A DNA stretch of 64,000 bases, taken from the NCBI RefSeq assembly GCF_030323545.1, contig NZ_CP122954.1, positions 1,488,001 through 1,552,000 of the forward strand. The letters are read 5' to 3'. The notes under the pieces are model-generated. The model worked only from the letters and a program-made list of their open reading frames with translations, ran no database searches and was not told the origin of the DNA. The DNA comes from Helicobacter pylori (GTDB lineage Bacteria > Campylobacterota > Campylobacteria > Campylobacterales > Helicobacteraceae). A program made the translations under genes and the position numbers. This document shows, one piece after another, positions 9,739-20,164 of the stretch (position 1 is the stretch's first letter; each line of letters begins with the position of its first letter).

Positions 9739-9744
9739 ACTATA
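9739..9744 (-). promoter_or_regulatory. -10 box of icd
   Basis: On the minus strand TATAGT lies about 30 nt upstream of the icd ATG, and AAAAAGGACA near the start acts as ribosome binding site. Confidence 0.5.
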
Positions 9745-9863
9745 CTAGCGCAAAAATACTATATAACCTCTAAAAATCTTTTTTGAATGCGTGTTTAAAA
9801 GTAGCGATCGGGAATAACTTGAAAAAACGCAATGTTTTTAAAAAAATATTTAATTTTTTGGCT

Positions 9864-9869
9864 TATAAT
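9864..9869 (+). promoter_or_regulatory. -10 box of gltA
   Basis: A perfect TATAAT lies 36 nt upstream of the gltA ATG, and AAGGAAG precedes the start. An AT-rich run upstream (AAAAAAATATTTAATTTTTT) resembles the periodic AT-rich -35 substitute seen at H. pylori promoters. Confidence 0.65.
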
Positions 9870-9905
9870 GGAGTGCTATCATTACTAAAAATTTAAGGAA
9901 GCCAA

Positions 9906-11186
9906 ATGTCTGTCACTTTAATCAATAATGAAAATAATGAACGCTATGAATTTGAAACGATTGAATGCACTCGTGGGCCTAAAGCGGTGGATTTTTCCAA
10001 GCTTTTTGGAACGACTGGGTTTTTTTCTTACGATCCAGGGTATTCTTCCACCGCCGGGTGCAAATCCACGATAAGCTATGTCAATGGCAAAAAAGGCGAA
10101 TTGTATTACAGAGGGCATAGAATAGAAGATTTAGTCGCCAAATACAAATATGTGGATGTGTGCAAATTGCTCCTCACAGGGGAATTACCCCAAAATCAAG
10201 AAGAAAGCTTGGAGTTTGAACTAGAATTGCGCCACAGAAGCTTTGTGCATGAGAGCTTGTTAAACATGTTTTCAGCTTTCCCTAGTAACGCCCACCCTAT
10301 GGCGAAACTCTCTAGTGGCGTGTCTATTTTATCCACCCTTTATTCCGCACACCAAAACATGCACACTGAAGAAGATTACCAGACTATGGCTAGAAGGATT
10401 GTCGCTAAAATCCCCACGCTTGCAGCTATTTGCTATCGTAATGAAGTGGGAGCACCCATTATTTATCCGGATATCGCACGCTCTTATGTGGAAAATATCC
10501 TTTTCATGTTAAGAGGGTATCCTTATAGCCGATTGAAACACACCACTCAAGGCGAAGCGGAAATCACGCCCCTAGAAGTGGAAGCCTTTGATAAAATCCT
10601 AACCTTGCACGCTGATCACAGCCAAAACGCCTCTTCTACCACAGTAAGGAATGTCGCTAGCACCGGCGTGCATCCTTATGCAGCCATTAGTGCTGGCATT
10701 AGCGCTTTATGGGGGCATTTGCATGGCGGAGCGAATGAAAAAGTGCTTTTGCAATTAGAAGAAATTGGCGATGTGAAAAATGTGGATAAATATATTGCGC
10801 GCGTGAAAGACAAAAACGATAGTTTCAAACTCATGGGCTTTGGGCATAGGGTGTATAAAAGCTACGATCCGCGCGCAAAAATCTTAAAAGGCCTAAAAGA
10901 CGAACTGCACCAAAAAGGCGTTAAAATGGACGAGAGATTGAGCGAAATCGCTGCGAAAGTGGAAGAAATCGCGCTAAAAGACGAGTATTTCATTGAAAGG
11001 AATCTCTACCCTAATGTGGATTTCTACTCCGGCACGATTTTAAGGGCTTTAAAAATCCCGGTGCGTTTTTTCACGCCGGTGTTTGTCATTGGTCGAACCG
11101 TAGGCTGGTGCGCTCAGCTTTTAGAGCATGTCAAAAACCCGCAAGCCAGGATCACACGCCCAAGACAAGTCTATGTGGGGGATTAG
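9906..11186 (+). CDS. gltA: Citrate synthase
   Basis: This enzyme condenses oxaloacetate with acetyl-CoA. The 426-residue protein is a type II (hexameric, Gram-negative) form. It contains the active-site signature [14 protein letters not shown] around 305-318 (catalytic His), the [10 protein letters not shown] region near 235-244 and [11 protein letters not shown] near 270-280; the substrate Asp is in NVDFYSG near 362-368. It is preceded by its own promoter and a strong ribosome binding site and is divergent from icd. Confidence 0.96.
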   Translation: MSVTLINNENNERYEFETIECTRGPKAVDFSKLFGTTGFFSYDPGYSSTAGCKSTISYVNGKKGELYYRGHRIEDLVAKYKYVDVCKLLLTGELPQNQEESLEFELELRHRSFVHESLLNMFSAFPSNAHPMAKLSSGVSILSTLYSAHQNMHTEEDYQTMARRIVAKIPTLAAICYRNEVGAPIIYPDIARSYVENILFMLRGYPYSRLKHTTQGEAEITPLEVEAFDKILTLHADHSQNASSTTVRNVASTGVHPYAAISAGISALWGHLHGGANEKVLLQLEEIGDVKNVDKYIARVKDKNDSFKLMGFGHRVYKSYDPRAKILKGLKDELHQKGVKMDERLSEIAAKVEEIALKDEYFIERNLYPNVDFYSGTILRALKIPVRFFTPVFVIGRTVGWCAQLLEHVKNPQARITRPRQVYVGD

Positions 11187-11202
11187 GCTTTGTCCTAATT
11201 TT
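11182..11202 (+). terminator. Possible gltA terminator
   Basis: ATTAGG-CTTTGT-CCTAAT forms a 6-bp stem that includes the gltA stop codon and is followed by TTTT. It is short and A/T-rich, so only moderately convincing. Confidence 0.35.
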
Positions 11203-11785
11203 GCCCTAACAGAGCGTTGATGATAGTTTTAAAAAACGCTCAAAGCCTTTTTAAAGAGTAAGCGTCTCCCACCAAGCGAGCGGTAATTTTTAAATAACCG
11301 CATGCAAACGCCCCAAAACTCAAGGATAACTCTACTTTTTAAAAAACCCTTGAGTTTTTAGGCTTAGGGAACGCTCTTATAAATTAGCGTTTTATTGAAA
11401 CCACCGCTTTTTAAAAACCCTTGAGTTTTTGGAAAAAATGATTGCAAAACGCTCCTCTTAAGAAAATTTAAGGAAATCCTTTTTACAATTTAAGAAATCA
11501 TTCTTGCAACAAACTAAAAACAACCAAAGTTAAAAACCCTTTTTTTATCACTACCTCCATTCAAACAACCTCATTTCTTTTAAAATGACCTTTATTGGTT
11601 TAATATTTGTTTAGAAACGCTACAAAAACCTTTTTTTGAAAGGACAAAAACGCCTAATTAATATCAAAATCCCATTAATTTATACTATATTAACGAAAGC
11701 TTGCGCTATGTTCTTACTTAAAGACACACTTCCGCAAGATTTACGGACAAGATCAATCTTATTTCAAGCAATAAAAGGAGAAAAC
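11187..11785. other. 600-bp intergenic region between gltA and hopD
   Basis: No credible ORF is visible. The region contains two direct copies of a CCCTTGAGTTTTT element and one inverted copy, described separately. The hopD promoter (TATACT near 11681) lies at its right end. AT-rich runs dominate, and I see no RNA gene I can name. Confidence 0.5.
11315..11430. repeat. Repeated CCTTGAGTTTT element (one inverted, two direct copies)
   Basis: AAAACTCAAGG at 11315-11325 pairs with CCTTGAGTTTT at 11348-11358 (11-bp perfect stem, 22-nt loop). A second direct copy, AAAAACCCTTGAGTTTTT, ends at 11430. Two alternative hairpins are therefore possible. They may be terminators or a mutually exclusive pair; the role is not known. 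Confidence 0.6.
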
Positions 11786-13848
11786 ATGAAGAAAAAATTT
11801 CTGTCATTAACCTTAGGTTCGCTTTTAGTTTCCGCTTTAAGCGCTGAAGACAACGGCTTTTTTGTGAGTGCGGGTTATCAAATCGGCGAATCCGCTCAAA
11901 TGGTGAAAAACACCAAAGGCATTCAAGATCTCTCAGATAGTTATGAAAGATTGAACAATCTTTTAACGAATTATAGCGCCCTAAACACCCTCATCAGGCA
12001 GTCCGCCGACCCCAACGCTATCAATAACGCAAGGAGCAATTTGAACGCGAGCGCGAAGAATTTAATCGATGATAAAAAGAATTCCCCAGCGTATCAAGCG
12101 GTGCTTTTAGCCTTAAACACAGTGGTAGGGTTTTGGAATAGTATCGCTTGGAATGTGCAATGCGGAGGTTATACTGAAGCAAATGGAATAAAAAAACAGG
12201 CAGTGAAACCTTTAACAACCAACCGGGACACAGTTCAGATCACATTACTTGTGGTGGTAGTGGTCTAGATCCGTATAAAGCCGGAATCAGTGGTCCTCTA
12301 TCCATTGAAAACTTTAAAAAACTCAATGAAGCTTATCAAATCATTCAAACGGCTTTTAAGGGCAATCCTAAAGAAGGGCTTCCCGTTTTGAGTAACACAA
12401 ATACAACAATGGAAGTCAAAATAATCACAAAAAGTAATAGTCAAAATCAAAATACTAATGAGACTAAGAATGTTACTAATAATGCCCACAATCTTTTAAC
12501 TCAAGCTCAAACGATAATGAATGTTCTCACGCAAAATTGCCCATGGGTCAATAACAGAGAGGGTGAATTAGGCGGTGCGTCGTGGAACATTAAAAAAGGT
12601 GGGAATGCGTGTGAAATCTTTGACACTGAAATCAGTGCGATTCAAGACGTGATCAAAAACGCTACAATAGTCGTAGAGCAATCCAAAATCGTTGCTGCAA
12701 ACTCACAAAACCAGCACAACCTAGACACCGGGAAAGCATTCAACCCCTATAAAGACGCCAACTTCGCCCAAAGCATGTTCGCTAACGCCAAAGCACAAGC
12801 GGAGATTTTAAACCGCGCCCAACAAGTGGTGAAGGACCTTGAAACTATTTCTCAAACCTTTAGAGATGAATTTTTGGCATCATGCTATAAGCCCTATAAT
12901 GGTGGCACATACGGCACACCGCTAGGCACAGTAACTAAAGACACCTTCGCTACAGGCTGCGCGTATGTGGGAGAGACCTTAACGAGTCTAAAAGACAGCA
13001 TCGCTCATTTTGGTAATCAAGAGGAGCGAATCCATAACGCGCGAAACATCGCCTACACTTTAGCGAATTTCAGCGGCCAGTATAAAAAGCTAGGCGAACA
13101 CTATGACAGCATCACAGCGGCCGTTTCAAGCTTGCCTGACGCTCAATCTTTACAAAATGTGGTGAGCAAAAAAACTAACCCTAACAGCCCGCAAGGTATA
13201 CAGGATAACTACTACATTGACTCCAACATCCATTCTCAAGTGCAATCTAGGACTCAAGAATTAGGCAGTAACCCTTTCAGACGCGCCGGGCTCATCGCTG
13301 CTTCTACCACCAATAACGGCGCGATGAATGGGATCGGCTTTCAAGTGGGCTATAAGCAATTCTTTGGGAAAAACAAACGATGGGGCGCGAGATACTACGG
13401 CTTTGTGGATTACAACCACACCTATAACAAATCCCAATTTTTCAACGCCTCTTCTGATGTTTGGACTTATGGCGTGGGGAGCGATTTGTTAGTGAACTTC
13501 ATCAACGATAAAGCCACTAAACACAATAAGATTTCTTTTGGCGCATTTGGTGGGATCGCCTTAGCTGGGACTTCATGGCTTAATTCTCAATTCGTGAATT
13601 TGGCGAATGTGAATAATTACTATAAGGCCAAAATCAACACCTCTAACTTCCAATTCTTATTCAATCTGGGCTTAAGGACCAATCTCGCTAGAAATAAGAG
13701 AAGAGGCGCTGATCATTCCGTGCAACATGGCATGGAATTAGGCGTGAAGATCCCCACAATCAACACGAATTACTATTCTTTGCTAGGCACTACCTTGCAA
13801 TACAGAAGGCTTTATAGCGTGTATCTCAATTATGTGTTTGCTTACTAA
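11786..13848 (+). pseudogene. hopD: HopD outer membrane protein, frameshifted
   Basis: This is a Hop-family outer membrane porin/adhesin. The ATG at 11786 (after AAAAGGAG) gives the signal peptide MKKKFLSLTLGSLLVSALSA and mature AEDNGFFVSAGYQIGE. The frame then fails at an A7 tract at 12190-12196: one extra A restores the reading frame (KKTGSETFNNQPGH onward) through to the beta-barrel C-terminus ending VYLNYVFAY, for 687 residues in total. As it stands the product stops after about 160 residues in a poly-Val tail. The long second part has no separate start signal. The slip is at a homopolymer, so it may be reversible phase variation, a fixed mutation or a sequencing error. The C-terminal domain is closely similar to that of HopZ in this window. 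Confidence 0.85.
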
Positions 13849-14232
13849 AGCATTAAACCCCTTTTTAAACCCTCTTTTTAGGGGGGTTTAACCCACTTCT
13901 TTAACTGGCTTTTCTTTTAACTCTTTTTAATCTTTTCACAAATTAGCGTTTTATCAAAAACACTACCTTAAACCAAGAAAAAGAAATTTCAAGGCATAAT
14001 CGTTTGAAAGAGCGTTTGCTATTTTTACGCTTCCCACTTTTAGCTTCATGGCATGCTTTCTTATTTGCCCCACACCCTAACTATGGGGCGTGGTGAAATC
14101 CTACAACAAACACGCTTTAAAACTCTTAAATGCAAGCCACCCTAAAAAATGCACTTTCCACCCTTAAAATAAACCATAAAATCCCCATACCTACGATATA
14201 ATCCTAAGATTGATTGATTTTAAGGGGCGTGT
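13849..14232. other. Intergenic region between hopD and eptA
   Basis: It holds a hairpin just after hopD (TTAAACCC at 13865-13872 pairing with GGGTTTAA at 13884-13891), probably the hopD terminator although its T-run is poor, and the eptA promoter at the right end. No convincing ORF is seen. Confidence 0.5.
14197..14202 (+). promoter_or_regulatory. -10 box of eptA-lpxE
   Basis: A perfect TATAAT lies 30 nt upstream of the TTG start of eptA, with TAAGGGG as ribosome binding site between them. Confidence 0.6.
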
Positions 14233-15798
14233 TTGGCATCATTATTCCATCTGAAGTTTTTAAAACCCCTGAGTTGTCTGCAAGCCGGTTTGCTTTATAG
14301 CCTTATTTTTGGCGTTTTATACCATTTCCCTTTGTTCGCTTATGTTTATAAAGAAAGCAACCAAGTCAGTTTTATAGCCATGATGGTTGTGGTGCTTTTT
14401 TGCGTTAATGGCGCTCTTTTTTTGGGATTAGGTTTGATCTCTATTAATTTGATGCGCCTAAGCGCGATGGTTTTTAGTTGGCTCAATTCCATCGCTTTCT
14501 ATTTCATTAGCGCTTATAAGGTGTTTTTAAATAAGAGCATGATGGATAATGTCTTAAACACCAATACGCATGAGATTTTAGGCTTTTTGAGCGTTAAGTT
14601 ATTCATTTTTATCGTTGTTTTTGGGGTGTTGCCTGGCTATGTCATCTATAAAATCCCCCTTAAAAATTCTTCTAAAAAAGCGCCCTTTTTAGCGATCTTA
14701 GCGTTAGTGTTTATCTTTATCGCTAGCGCTTTAGCTAACGCTAAAAATTGGCTGTGGTTTGACAAGCATGCGAAATTCATAGGGGGCTTAATCTTGCCCT
14801 TCGCTTATAGCGTGAACGCTTTTAGAGTGAGCGCTCTTAAATTTTTCGCCCCCACTATCAAACCGCTCCCTCTTTTTTCGCCCAATCATTCTCATTCGTT
14901 TGTGGTGCTAGTCATTGGCGAAAGCGCCAGGAAACACAATTACGCCCTTTATGGCTATCAAAAACCCACCACCCCAAGACTAAGCAAACGCTTAGAAAAT
15001 CATGAACTCACCCTTTTTAACGCCACTTCTTGCGCCACTTACACGACAGCGAGTTTGGAATGCATTTTAGATTCTTCTTTTAAAAACAACGCTTATGAAA
15101 ATTTGCCCACTTACTTGACTAAAGCCGGTATCAAAGTCTTTTGGTATAGTGCGAACGATGGCGAAAAGAATGTTAAGGTTACAAGCTATCTTAAAAACTA
15201 TGAATTGATTCAAAAATGCCCCAATTGTGAAGCGATCGCTCCTTATGATGAATCCTTACTCTATAATTTGCCTAACCTTTTAAAAGAACACTCTAATGAA
15301 AATGTCTTACTCATTTTACACCTTGCAGGCTCGCATGGCCCCAACTACGACAATAAAGTGCCTTTAAATTTTAGGGTGTTTAAGCCCTATTGCTCAAGCG
15401 CTGATTTATCTTCTTGCTCCAAAGAAAGCGTGATTAACGCCTATGACAACACCATTTTTTACAACGACTACCTGCTAGACAAAATCATTAGCATGCTCAA
15501 AAACGCCAAGCAGCCCGCCTTAATGATCTATTTGAGCGATCATGGCGAAAGTTTGGGCGAAGAAGCGTTCTATTTGCATGGCATTCCTAAAAGCATCGCT
15601 CCCAAAGAACAATACGAGATCCCCTTTATCGTTTATGCTAATGAGTCTTTCAAAGAGAAGCATTCCATCATTCAAACCCAAACCCCAATCAATCAAAATG
15701 TGATTTTCCATAGCGTTTTAGGGGTGTTTTTGGATTTTAAAAACCCAAGCGTTGTTTATCGCCCTTCTTTAGATCTGCTTAAACACAAAAAAGAGTAA
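14233..15798 (+). CDS. eptA: Lipid A phosphoethanolamine transferase
   Basis: EptA transfers phosphoethanolamine to the 1-position of lipid A after LpxE has removed the phosphate, lowering negative charge and giving resistance to cationic peptides. The 521-residue protein has about five N-terminal membrane segments (to about 195) and a periplasmic sulfatase-like domain. That domain has VIGESARKHNYALYGY near 230-245, the likely threonine nucleophile in SCATYTTASLE near 273-283 and the metal-binding LSDHGESLGE near 435-444. The start is TTG with a good TAAGGGG site; later ATG codons would cut the first membrane helix. lpxE follows 10 nt later in the same operon. Confidence 0.93.
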   Translation: MASLFHLKFLKPLSCLQAGLLYSLIFGVLYHFPLFAYVYKESNQVSFIAMMVVVLFCVNGALFLGLGLISINLMRLSAMVFSWLNSIAFYFISAYKVFLNKSMMDNVLNTNTHEILGFLSVKLFIFIVVFGVLPGYVIYKIPLKNSSKKAPFLAILALVFIFIASALANAKNWLWFDKHAKFIGGLILPFAYSVNAFRVSALKFFAPTIKPLPLFSPNHSHSFVVLVIGESARKHNYALYGYQKPTTPRLSKRLENHELTLFNATSCATYTTASLECILDSSFKNNAYENLPTYLTKAGIKVFWYSANDGEKNVKVTSYLKNYELIQKCPNCEAIAPYDESLLYNLPNLLKEHSNENVLLILHLAGSHGPNYDNKVPLNFRVFKPYCSSADLSSCSKESVINAYDNTIFYNDYLLDKIISMLKNAKQPALMIYLSDHGESLGEEAFYLHGIPKSIAPKEQYEIPFIVYANESFKEKHSIIQTQTPINQNVIFHSVLGVFLDFKNPSVVYRPSLDLLKHKKE

Positions 15799-15808
15799 AA
15801 TAACACGC

Positions 15809-16381
15809 ATGAAAAGATTCTTATTTAAACAAAAATTTTGTGAAAGCCTGCCCAAAAGCTTTTCTAAAACTTTATTAGTGCTCAGTTTGGGTTTGATTTT
15901 ACTAGGCGTTTTTGCGCCTTTCCCAAAAGTCCCTAAACAGCATAGCGTGCCTTTGGTGTTTCATTTCACCGAGCATTACGCGCGCTTTATCCCCACGATT
16001 TTATCTGTGGCGATTCCCTTGATTCAAAGAGATGCGATAGGGCTTTTTCAAGTCGCTAACGCCTCTATCGCTACAACTATTCTCACGCACACCACCAAAA
16101 GAGCCTTAAACCATGTAACGATTAATGATCAGCGTTTGGGCGAACGCCCTTATGGGGGTAATTTCAACATGCCAAGCGGGCATTCGTCTATGGTGGGTTT
16201 GGCGGTGGCGTTTTTAATGCGCCGCTATTCTTTTAAAAAATACTGGTGGCTCTTGCCCCTAGTCCCTTTAACCATGCTCGCTCGCATTTATTTAGACATG
16301 CACACCATTGGCGCGGTGTTGGCCGGGCTTGGTATCGGGATGTTGTGCGTGAGCCTTTTTACAAGCCCCAAAAAGCCTTAA
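15809..16381 (+). CDS. lpxE: Lipid A 1-phosphatase (PAP2 family)
   Basis: LpxE removes the 1-phosphate of lipid A at the periplasmic face and precedes EptA in the pathway. This 190-residue membrane protein carries the three PAP2 phosphatase motifs: a Lys...Arg-Pro motif around KRALNHV...GERPYG, the PSGHSSM motif (MPSGHSSMVGLAV), and ARIYLDMHTIGAVLAG with the catalytic His. The adjacent eptA supports the assignment. The gene ends 10 bp before the convergent nspC. Confidence 0.92.
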   Translation: MKRFLFKQKFCESLPKSFSKTLLVLSLGLILLGVFAPFPKVPKQHSVPLVFHFTEHYARFIPTILSVAIPLIQRDAIGLFQVANASIATTILTHTTKRALNHVTINDQRLGERPYGGNFNMPSGHSSMVGLAVAFLMRRYSFKKYWWLLPLVPLTMLARIYLDMHTIGAVLAGLGIGMLCVSLFTSPKKP

Positions 16382-16390
16382 TCAAAAGCC

Positions 16391-17608
16391 TTAATTCCTG
16401 TTTTTATAATCTTCATAAGAAAAGTTTTTAAGGATTTTAAAACCTTGTTGATCCAATCTAGCCAGGCTTGGGAGCGGCACGCCATTAAACGAATTGTTTT
16501 TGACAATCGTATAATGGAGCATGTCTTGAAACACGATTTTATCGCCCCTTTTTAAAGGCGCATCAAAGCTAAAACTCCCCATAAAATCCCCCGCTAAACA
16601 AGTAGGGCCGCCTAAAAAGTAAGAAAACGCCCCTTGATTTTCGCCCCTTTCAACTTCAACAAGCTCTTCATCATTTTCTACGGAAATTTTAAGGATACTA
16701 GGGCGATAAGGCATTTCTAAGCAATCGGGCATGTGAGCGCTAAAAGAAGCGTCTAAAAGCGCAATTTCCTGATCGTTTTTAACGATGTCTATCACGCTTG
16801 CGATTAAAAACCCGCATTGCCACCCTATGGCTTCCCCAGGCTCTAAGATCACTTCTATATTATGATAACGCTCTTTAAAATCCTTAATCGTTTGGATGAG
16901 CAAATTCACATCATAATCGCTCCTAGTGATATGATGCCCCCCACCAAAATTCACCCACGCCATATTTTCTAAATAGGGCCTGAAATGCTTTTCCACATGC
17001 TCTAAAGTCCGGCACAAAGCGTCAGCGTTTTGCTCGCAATGCGTATGGAAATGCAACCCGCTCACCCCCTCTAACCCATGCTCTTTGACTCCCTTTTCAA
17101 ATCCGCTAGGCGTAATCCCTAACCGGCTCACTTTAGAGCATGGGTTATAGATCGCTGGGGTTACTTCGCTGTAGAGAGGGTTGATCCTCAAACCCATTTT
17201 AATGGGGCTTAAGCCCAAGTTTTCTAATTGCTTGTTTTTATCTAAAATCCTGTCTTTATAGGCAGCGTATTGGTAAAAAGAGTTAAAAATAATGCTTGTC
17301 GCTAGGGGTAAAATCGTGCTCATTTCAGCCTCTTTAAAAGCCGGGCTATAAACGCAAATTTCTTTCTGGCTCTCTCGCCCCCCAAATTCTTCAAAAGCGA
17401 GCTTAGCTTCATAAAGACCGCTCGCGCAACACCCGTTCAATTTTTGCCTCAAAATCCCAAACTCACGCCAAAACGCATACCCTTTTAAAGCGAGCAAAAC
17501 CTTTGCCCCGCTTTGCTGGCACACGATTTCTAAAATCTTGGCGTTTTTTTCTAAGCGTTCGCTCTCTAGCACATAGCAAGGGGTGGGGATAGTGCTGTAT
17601 TTTTTCAT
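16391..17608 (-). CDS. nspC: Carboxynorspermidine decarboxylase
   Basis: This is a PLP-dependent fold-III decarboxylase of the alternative spermidine pathway, acting on carboxy(nor)spermidine. The 405-residue protein starts with PTPCYVLESERLEKNAKIL. It has the PLP lysine in LLALKGYAFW near 39-48, the glycine-rich phosphate site WVNFGGGHHITRSDYD near 217-232 and the conserved EPGEAIGW near 258-265. It overlaps the cheV1 stop by 4 nt (ATGA), so it is coupled to that gene. Its length and motifs match the epsilonproteobacterial enzyme. Confidence 0.92.
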   Translation of the reverse strand: MKKYSTIPTPCYVLESERLEKNAKILEIVCQQSGAKVLLALKGYAFWREFGILRQKLNGCCASGLYEAKLAFEEFGGRESQKEICVYSPAFKEAEMSTILPLATSIIFNSFYQYAAYKDRILDKNKQLENLGLSPIKMGLRINPLYSEVTPAIYNPCSKVSRLGITPSGFEKGVKEHGLEGVSGLHFHTHCEQNADALCRTLEHVEKHFRPYLENMAWVNFGGGHHITRSDYDVNLLIQTIKDFKERYHNIEVILEPGEAIGWQCGFLIASVIDIVKNDQEIALLDASFSAHMPDCLEMPYRPSILKISVENDEELVEVERGENQGAFSYFLGGPTCLAGDFMGSFSFDAPLKRGDKIVFQDMLHYTIVKNNSFNGVPLPSLARLDQQGFKILKNFSYEDYKNRN

Positions 17609-18570
17609 GCTGATTCCAAAAATTGCTTAACCACCCGCTGTATGTCTTTAGGGTTAGACTTGGAGATGAAATCATCGGCCTTCAAACTCCTGGCCATGTC
17701 TTCATTAGAACTACCGCTCATAGAAGAATTGACTACGATGGGGATTTTTGAAGTCAAAGGATTGTTTTTAACCTGTTTGATCACTTCAAAACCGCTCGCT
17801 TCTGGCATTTCTAAATCGGTGATGATAAGACCAATATTACCCACATCGGTTGTTGGGTTGAATAAATGCTCTAATAAGGTTTTACCATTGATAAAATCTA
17901 TATGCTTGACGCCTAGCTTGTCTAAAATCATTTGCATGGTTTTTAAAACGCTTGGGGAGTCATCAGCGAGTAAAACGCATTGGTTAGAATGGATTTTAGA
18001 AAGCGTCTCTAAATCGTTGTGTTTTTCATCTTCAATCCAAGGGAACACATCTATAAGCATTTTTTCAATATCCACCACTTGCACCAAGCGCCCGTCAAAA
18101 TAGCGCGTGCGGCTCACGAGTTTGTTATTGCCTGCAGATCCCCCTAGCCCAGCGCTTTGCTCCATTTCAGTCCATTTCTTGCTCAAAATCCTATCCGCTT
18201 CATAGATCCTAACCCCTATGGTCCAGCGAGAAAACTCACAAATCATAACAATATCATCTTCGCCCTTGTCTTTTTCTATCCTATAAGGGCGTAAATCCTT
18301 GTTTTTGTTTTGGCTGTCATAATAAAACCATTTTTTCATATCAATCAAGGGAATGGTGAGCTCTCTTATAATGATTAGCCCCTCAACGAGCGAATTGTTT
18401 TCGTGGCTGATGATAGTGAGATTGCCATGGTATTTCACCACTTCACGGATCTTAAAGACATTGACCGCATACAAATCCTTGTTTTTACCCAGCCTGAAAC
18501 ACAACAATTGCAACTCGTTATTTTTATGCAAACTCGTAACTTGATCAATGCCCGCTAAACTATCAGCCAT
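17605..18570 (-). CDS. cheV1: CheV1 chemotaxis coupling/receiver protein
   Basis: CheV proteins link chemoreceptors to CheA and can be phosphorylated. The 321-residue protein has a CheW-like domain (about 15-165, with LCFRLGKNKDLYAVNVFKIREVV) and a C-terminal receiver domain (about 190-320). The receiver has the acidic pair in LLADDSPSVL, the phosphoacceptor Asp in LIITDLEMPEASG and a conserved Lys in FISKSNP. H. pylori has three CheV paralogues; this position next to nspC is that of CheV1. It ends with an overlap onto nspC. Confidence 0.92.
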   Translation of the reverse strand: MADSLAGIDQVTSLHKNNELQLLCFRLGKNKDLYAVNVFKIREVVKYHGNLTIISHENNSLVEGLIIIRELTIPLIDMKKWFYYDSQNKNKDLRPYRIEKDKGEDDIVMICEFSRWTIGVRIYEADRILSKKWTEMEQSAGLGGSAGNNKLVSRTRYFDGRLVQVVDIEKMLIDVFPWIEDEKHNDLETLSKIHSNQCVLLADDSPSVLKTMQMILDKLGVKHIDFINGKTLLEHLFNPTTDVGNIGLIITDLEMPEASGFEVIKQVKNNPLTSKIPIVVNSSMSGSSNEDMARSLKADDFISKSNPKDIQRVVKQFLESA

Positions 18571-18670
18571 GACTTCCCCTTAATTTAGGTTTTCGTATCG
18601 TTTTATAATTATATCGTGTTTGTGTTTAATGCCAATGACACTTAAAAACTATCTTTGGGGGTTTTTTAAA

Positions 18671-20101
18671 TCATTTTAAACGATTCAAAACAAACCCGTT
18701 TTTAAAACTGCGCACATATAAAATATTATGGCGGTTAGAGCAAAAGATTTGTGGGGCTGTTACAAACCCAGAAAGCAATTCCCTAGCGTCAATGACTTTG
18801 GGGTTTTCAAGCGATCTTTTACAAGGCTTTAATGAAAACGAAAAAGCGTCAATAGAATCAGCTTGAACTTCATAATTTTCAAAGGCTTTATTTTTGATGC
18901 GCATAAGATAGATTTTATGGGCAAAAATGCTCGTGTTTCTGGTGTCTGCAAAGGTGCTAACACCTGAATACAACGAAGTTACTAGCCCTCCAACAAACCC
19001 CAAATAATAATTCGCCACCGCTTGCATGCCCACCTTAAAAGTAGCCGATAAAATGGCTCTGGTGATAATGTAGGGCAATTGCTTCCTAAACTCGCTGGCG
19101 ACCACCGCATCTATTGAGGCTAAAGTGTCAAAGGGCATTACTTTTTCTCCATCTTTAAGAGTGAAATTTTGATAAAACGCTTCCCCTTTTTCTAGCTTGG
19201 GCAAGGCTATACTCACGTTATAAACCGAATCAATCATAAAAATAGGCACATCAATTTTAAATTCGCTTTTTTGCGGCTCTTTGCCATCTTCAATGATGAT
19301 CCAAGTGAAATGGCTCCTATTAGGGTTTTTGAAAAAAACCAAGTCTTTAGCCACGAAAGGGCTTTGACTGATCCCATAGGCTTCATTAAGATAGCCTAAC
19401 CCCTTATTTTTATCCCCATTTAAAGCGTAAAACAACCCTGAAAGATACGAAACCGCCGGATTAAGTAAGCCCTGATAAGCTTCGTATTTGTCTAAATTAG
19501 AATAGGTGTTGTTTAAAATCTCGCTCACTTCTGCCCTAGAGCGTTCCATATTAATGTTGTGTTTTTTGCTAGAATCGATCTCTTTAATGGCTTTTTGAAC
19601 TTCCTCATAATAAAATTCTTTAGCCCTGCGCTGGCGTTCATTCGCGCGGTTGAATTGCACCCTAGCGTTCGCGCTATCGTTTAAAAGCATGTAGTCTATC
19701 GCTTTGTAATAATTGATTAAAACGCCCTCATAAATATTCCCCCCATAAGCGCGCACGTTATCATTAATCATGGTAGCGCCCACATAACCAGCCCCTCTTG
19801 TAAAAGCACTTTGGGTTTTATCAAAGCGTTGCTCGGCTTGATCTAATACCCCTAAAGAAGTCTCGTAATCTCTTGCGTATAAAGCGCTCAAGCCGTTTTG
19901 CAAGTCCCATAAAAGAGCGTTCTTTTTTTTCTTAGTGAATTGTTTGGAATATTCATAAGCTTTTTTAGGGCTTTCTTCATAATAGAGCGTGTTAAAATGT
20001 TCTAAGTCCATACGATAGCCTATGCAACCTGTTAATGATATTCCTAAAATTACCGACATCAACAGAACGAATCTTTTCAATCTAACCCTTTTAATTGACA
20101 T
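18671..20101 (-). CDS. Outer-membrane-type lipoprotein with TPR-like repeats (COG3014-like)
   Basis: This 476-residue protein has a signal peptide ending in the lipobox SLTGC (Cys26), so it is probably a lipoprotein. Helical regions between about 50 and 235 resemble tetratricopeptide-type repeats (ALLWDLQNGLSALYARDYETSLGVL, NARVQFNRANERQRRAKEFY). The later part is more beta-rich with a glycine-containing hydrophobic segment near 350-375. I believe it belongs to the COG3014 group of uncharacterised lipoproteins. The gene stands alone upstream of cheV1 and is divergent from the SRP RNA gene. Confidence 0.8.
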   Translation of the reverse strand: MSIKRVRLKRFVLLMSVILGISLTGCIGYRMDLEHFNTLYYEESPKKAYEYSKQFTKKKKNALLWDLQNGLSALYARDYETSLGVLDQAEQRFDKTQSAFTRGAGYVGATMINDNVRAYGGNIYEGVLINYYKAIDYMLLNDSANARVQFNRANERQRRAKEFYYEEVQKAIKEIDSSKKHNINMERSRAEVSEILNNTYSNLDKYEAYQGLLNPAVSYLSGLFYALNGDKNKGLGYLNEAYGISQSPFVAKDLVFFKNPNRSHFTWIIIEDGKEPQKSEFKIDVPIFMIDSVYNVSIALPKLEKGEAFYQNFTLKDGEKVMPFDTLASIDAVVASEFRKQLPYIITRAILSATFKVGMQAVANYYLGFVGGLVTSLYSGVSTFADTRNTSIFAHKIYLMRIKNKAFENYEVQADSIDAFSFSLKPCKRSLENPKVIDARELLSGFVTAPQIFCSNRHNILYVRSFKNGFVLNRLK

Positions 20102-20164
20102 TTTTTTGCTTGACTAGTTTGAGCGTATCATAACATTTTTAATGAAAACATAAGCTTTTTATGG

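Noticed and set aside
12388..13848. Separate second Hop protein starting at 12388
   Set aside because: It continues HopD from the middle without promoter, ribosome binding site or signal peptide; it is the 3' part of the frameshifted gene.
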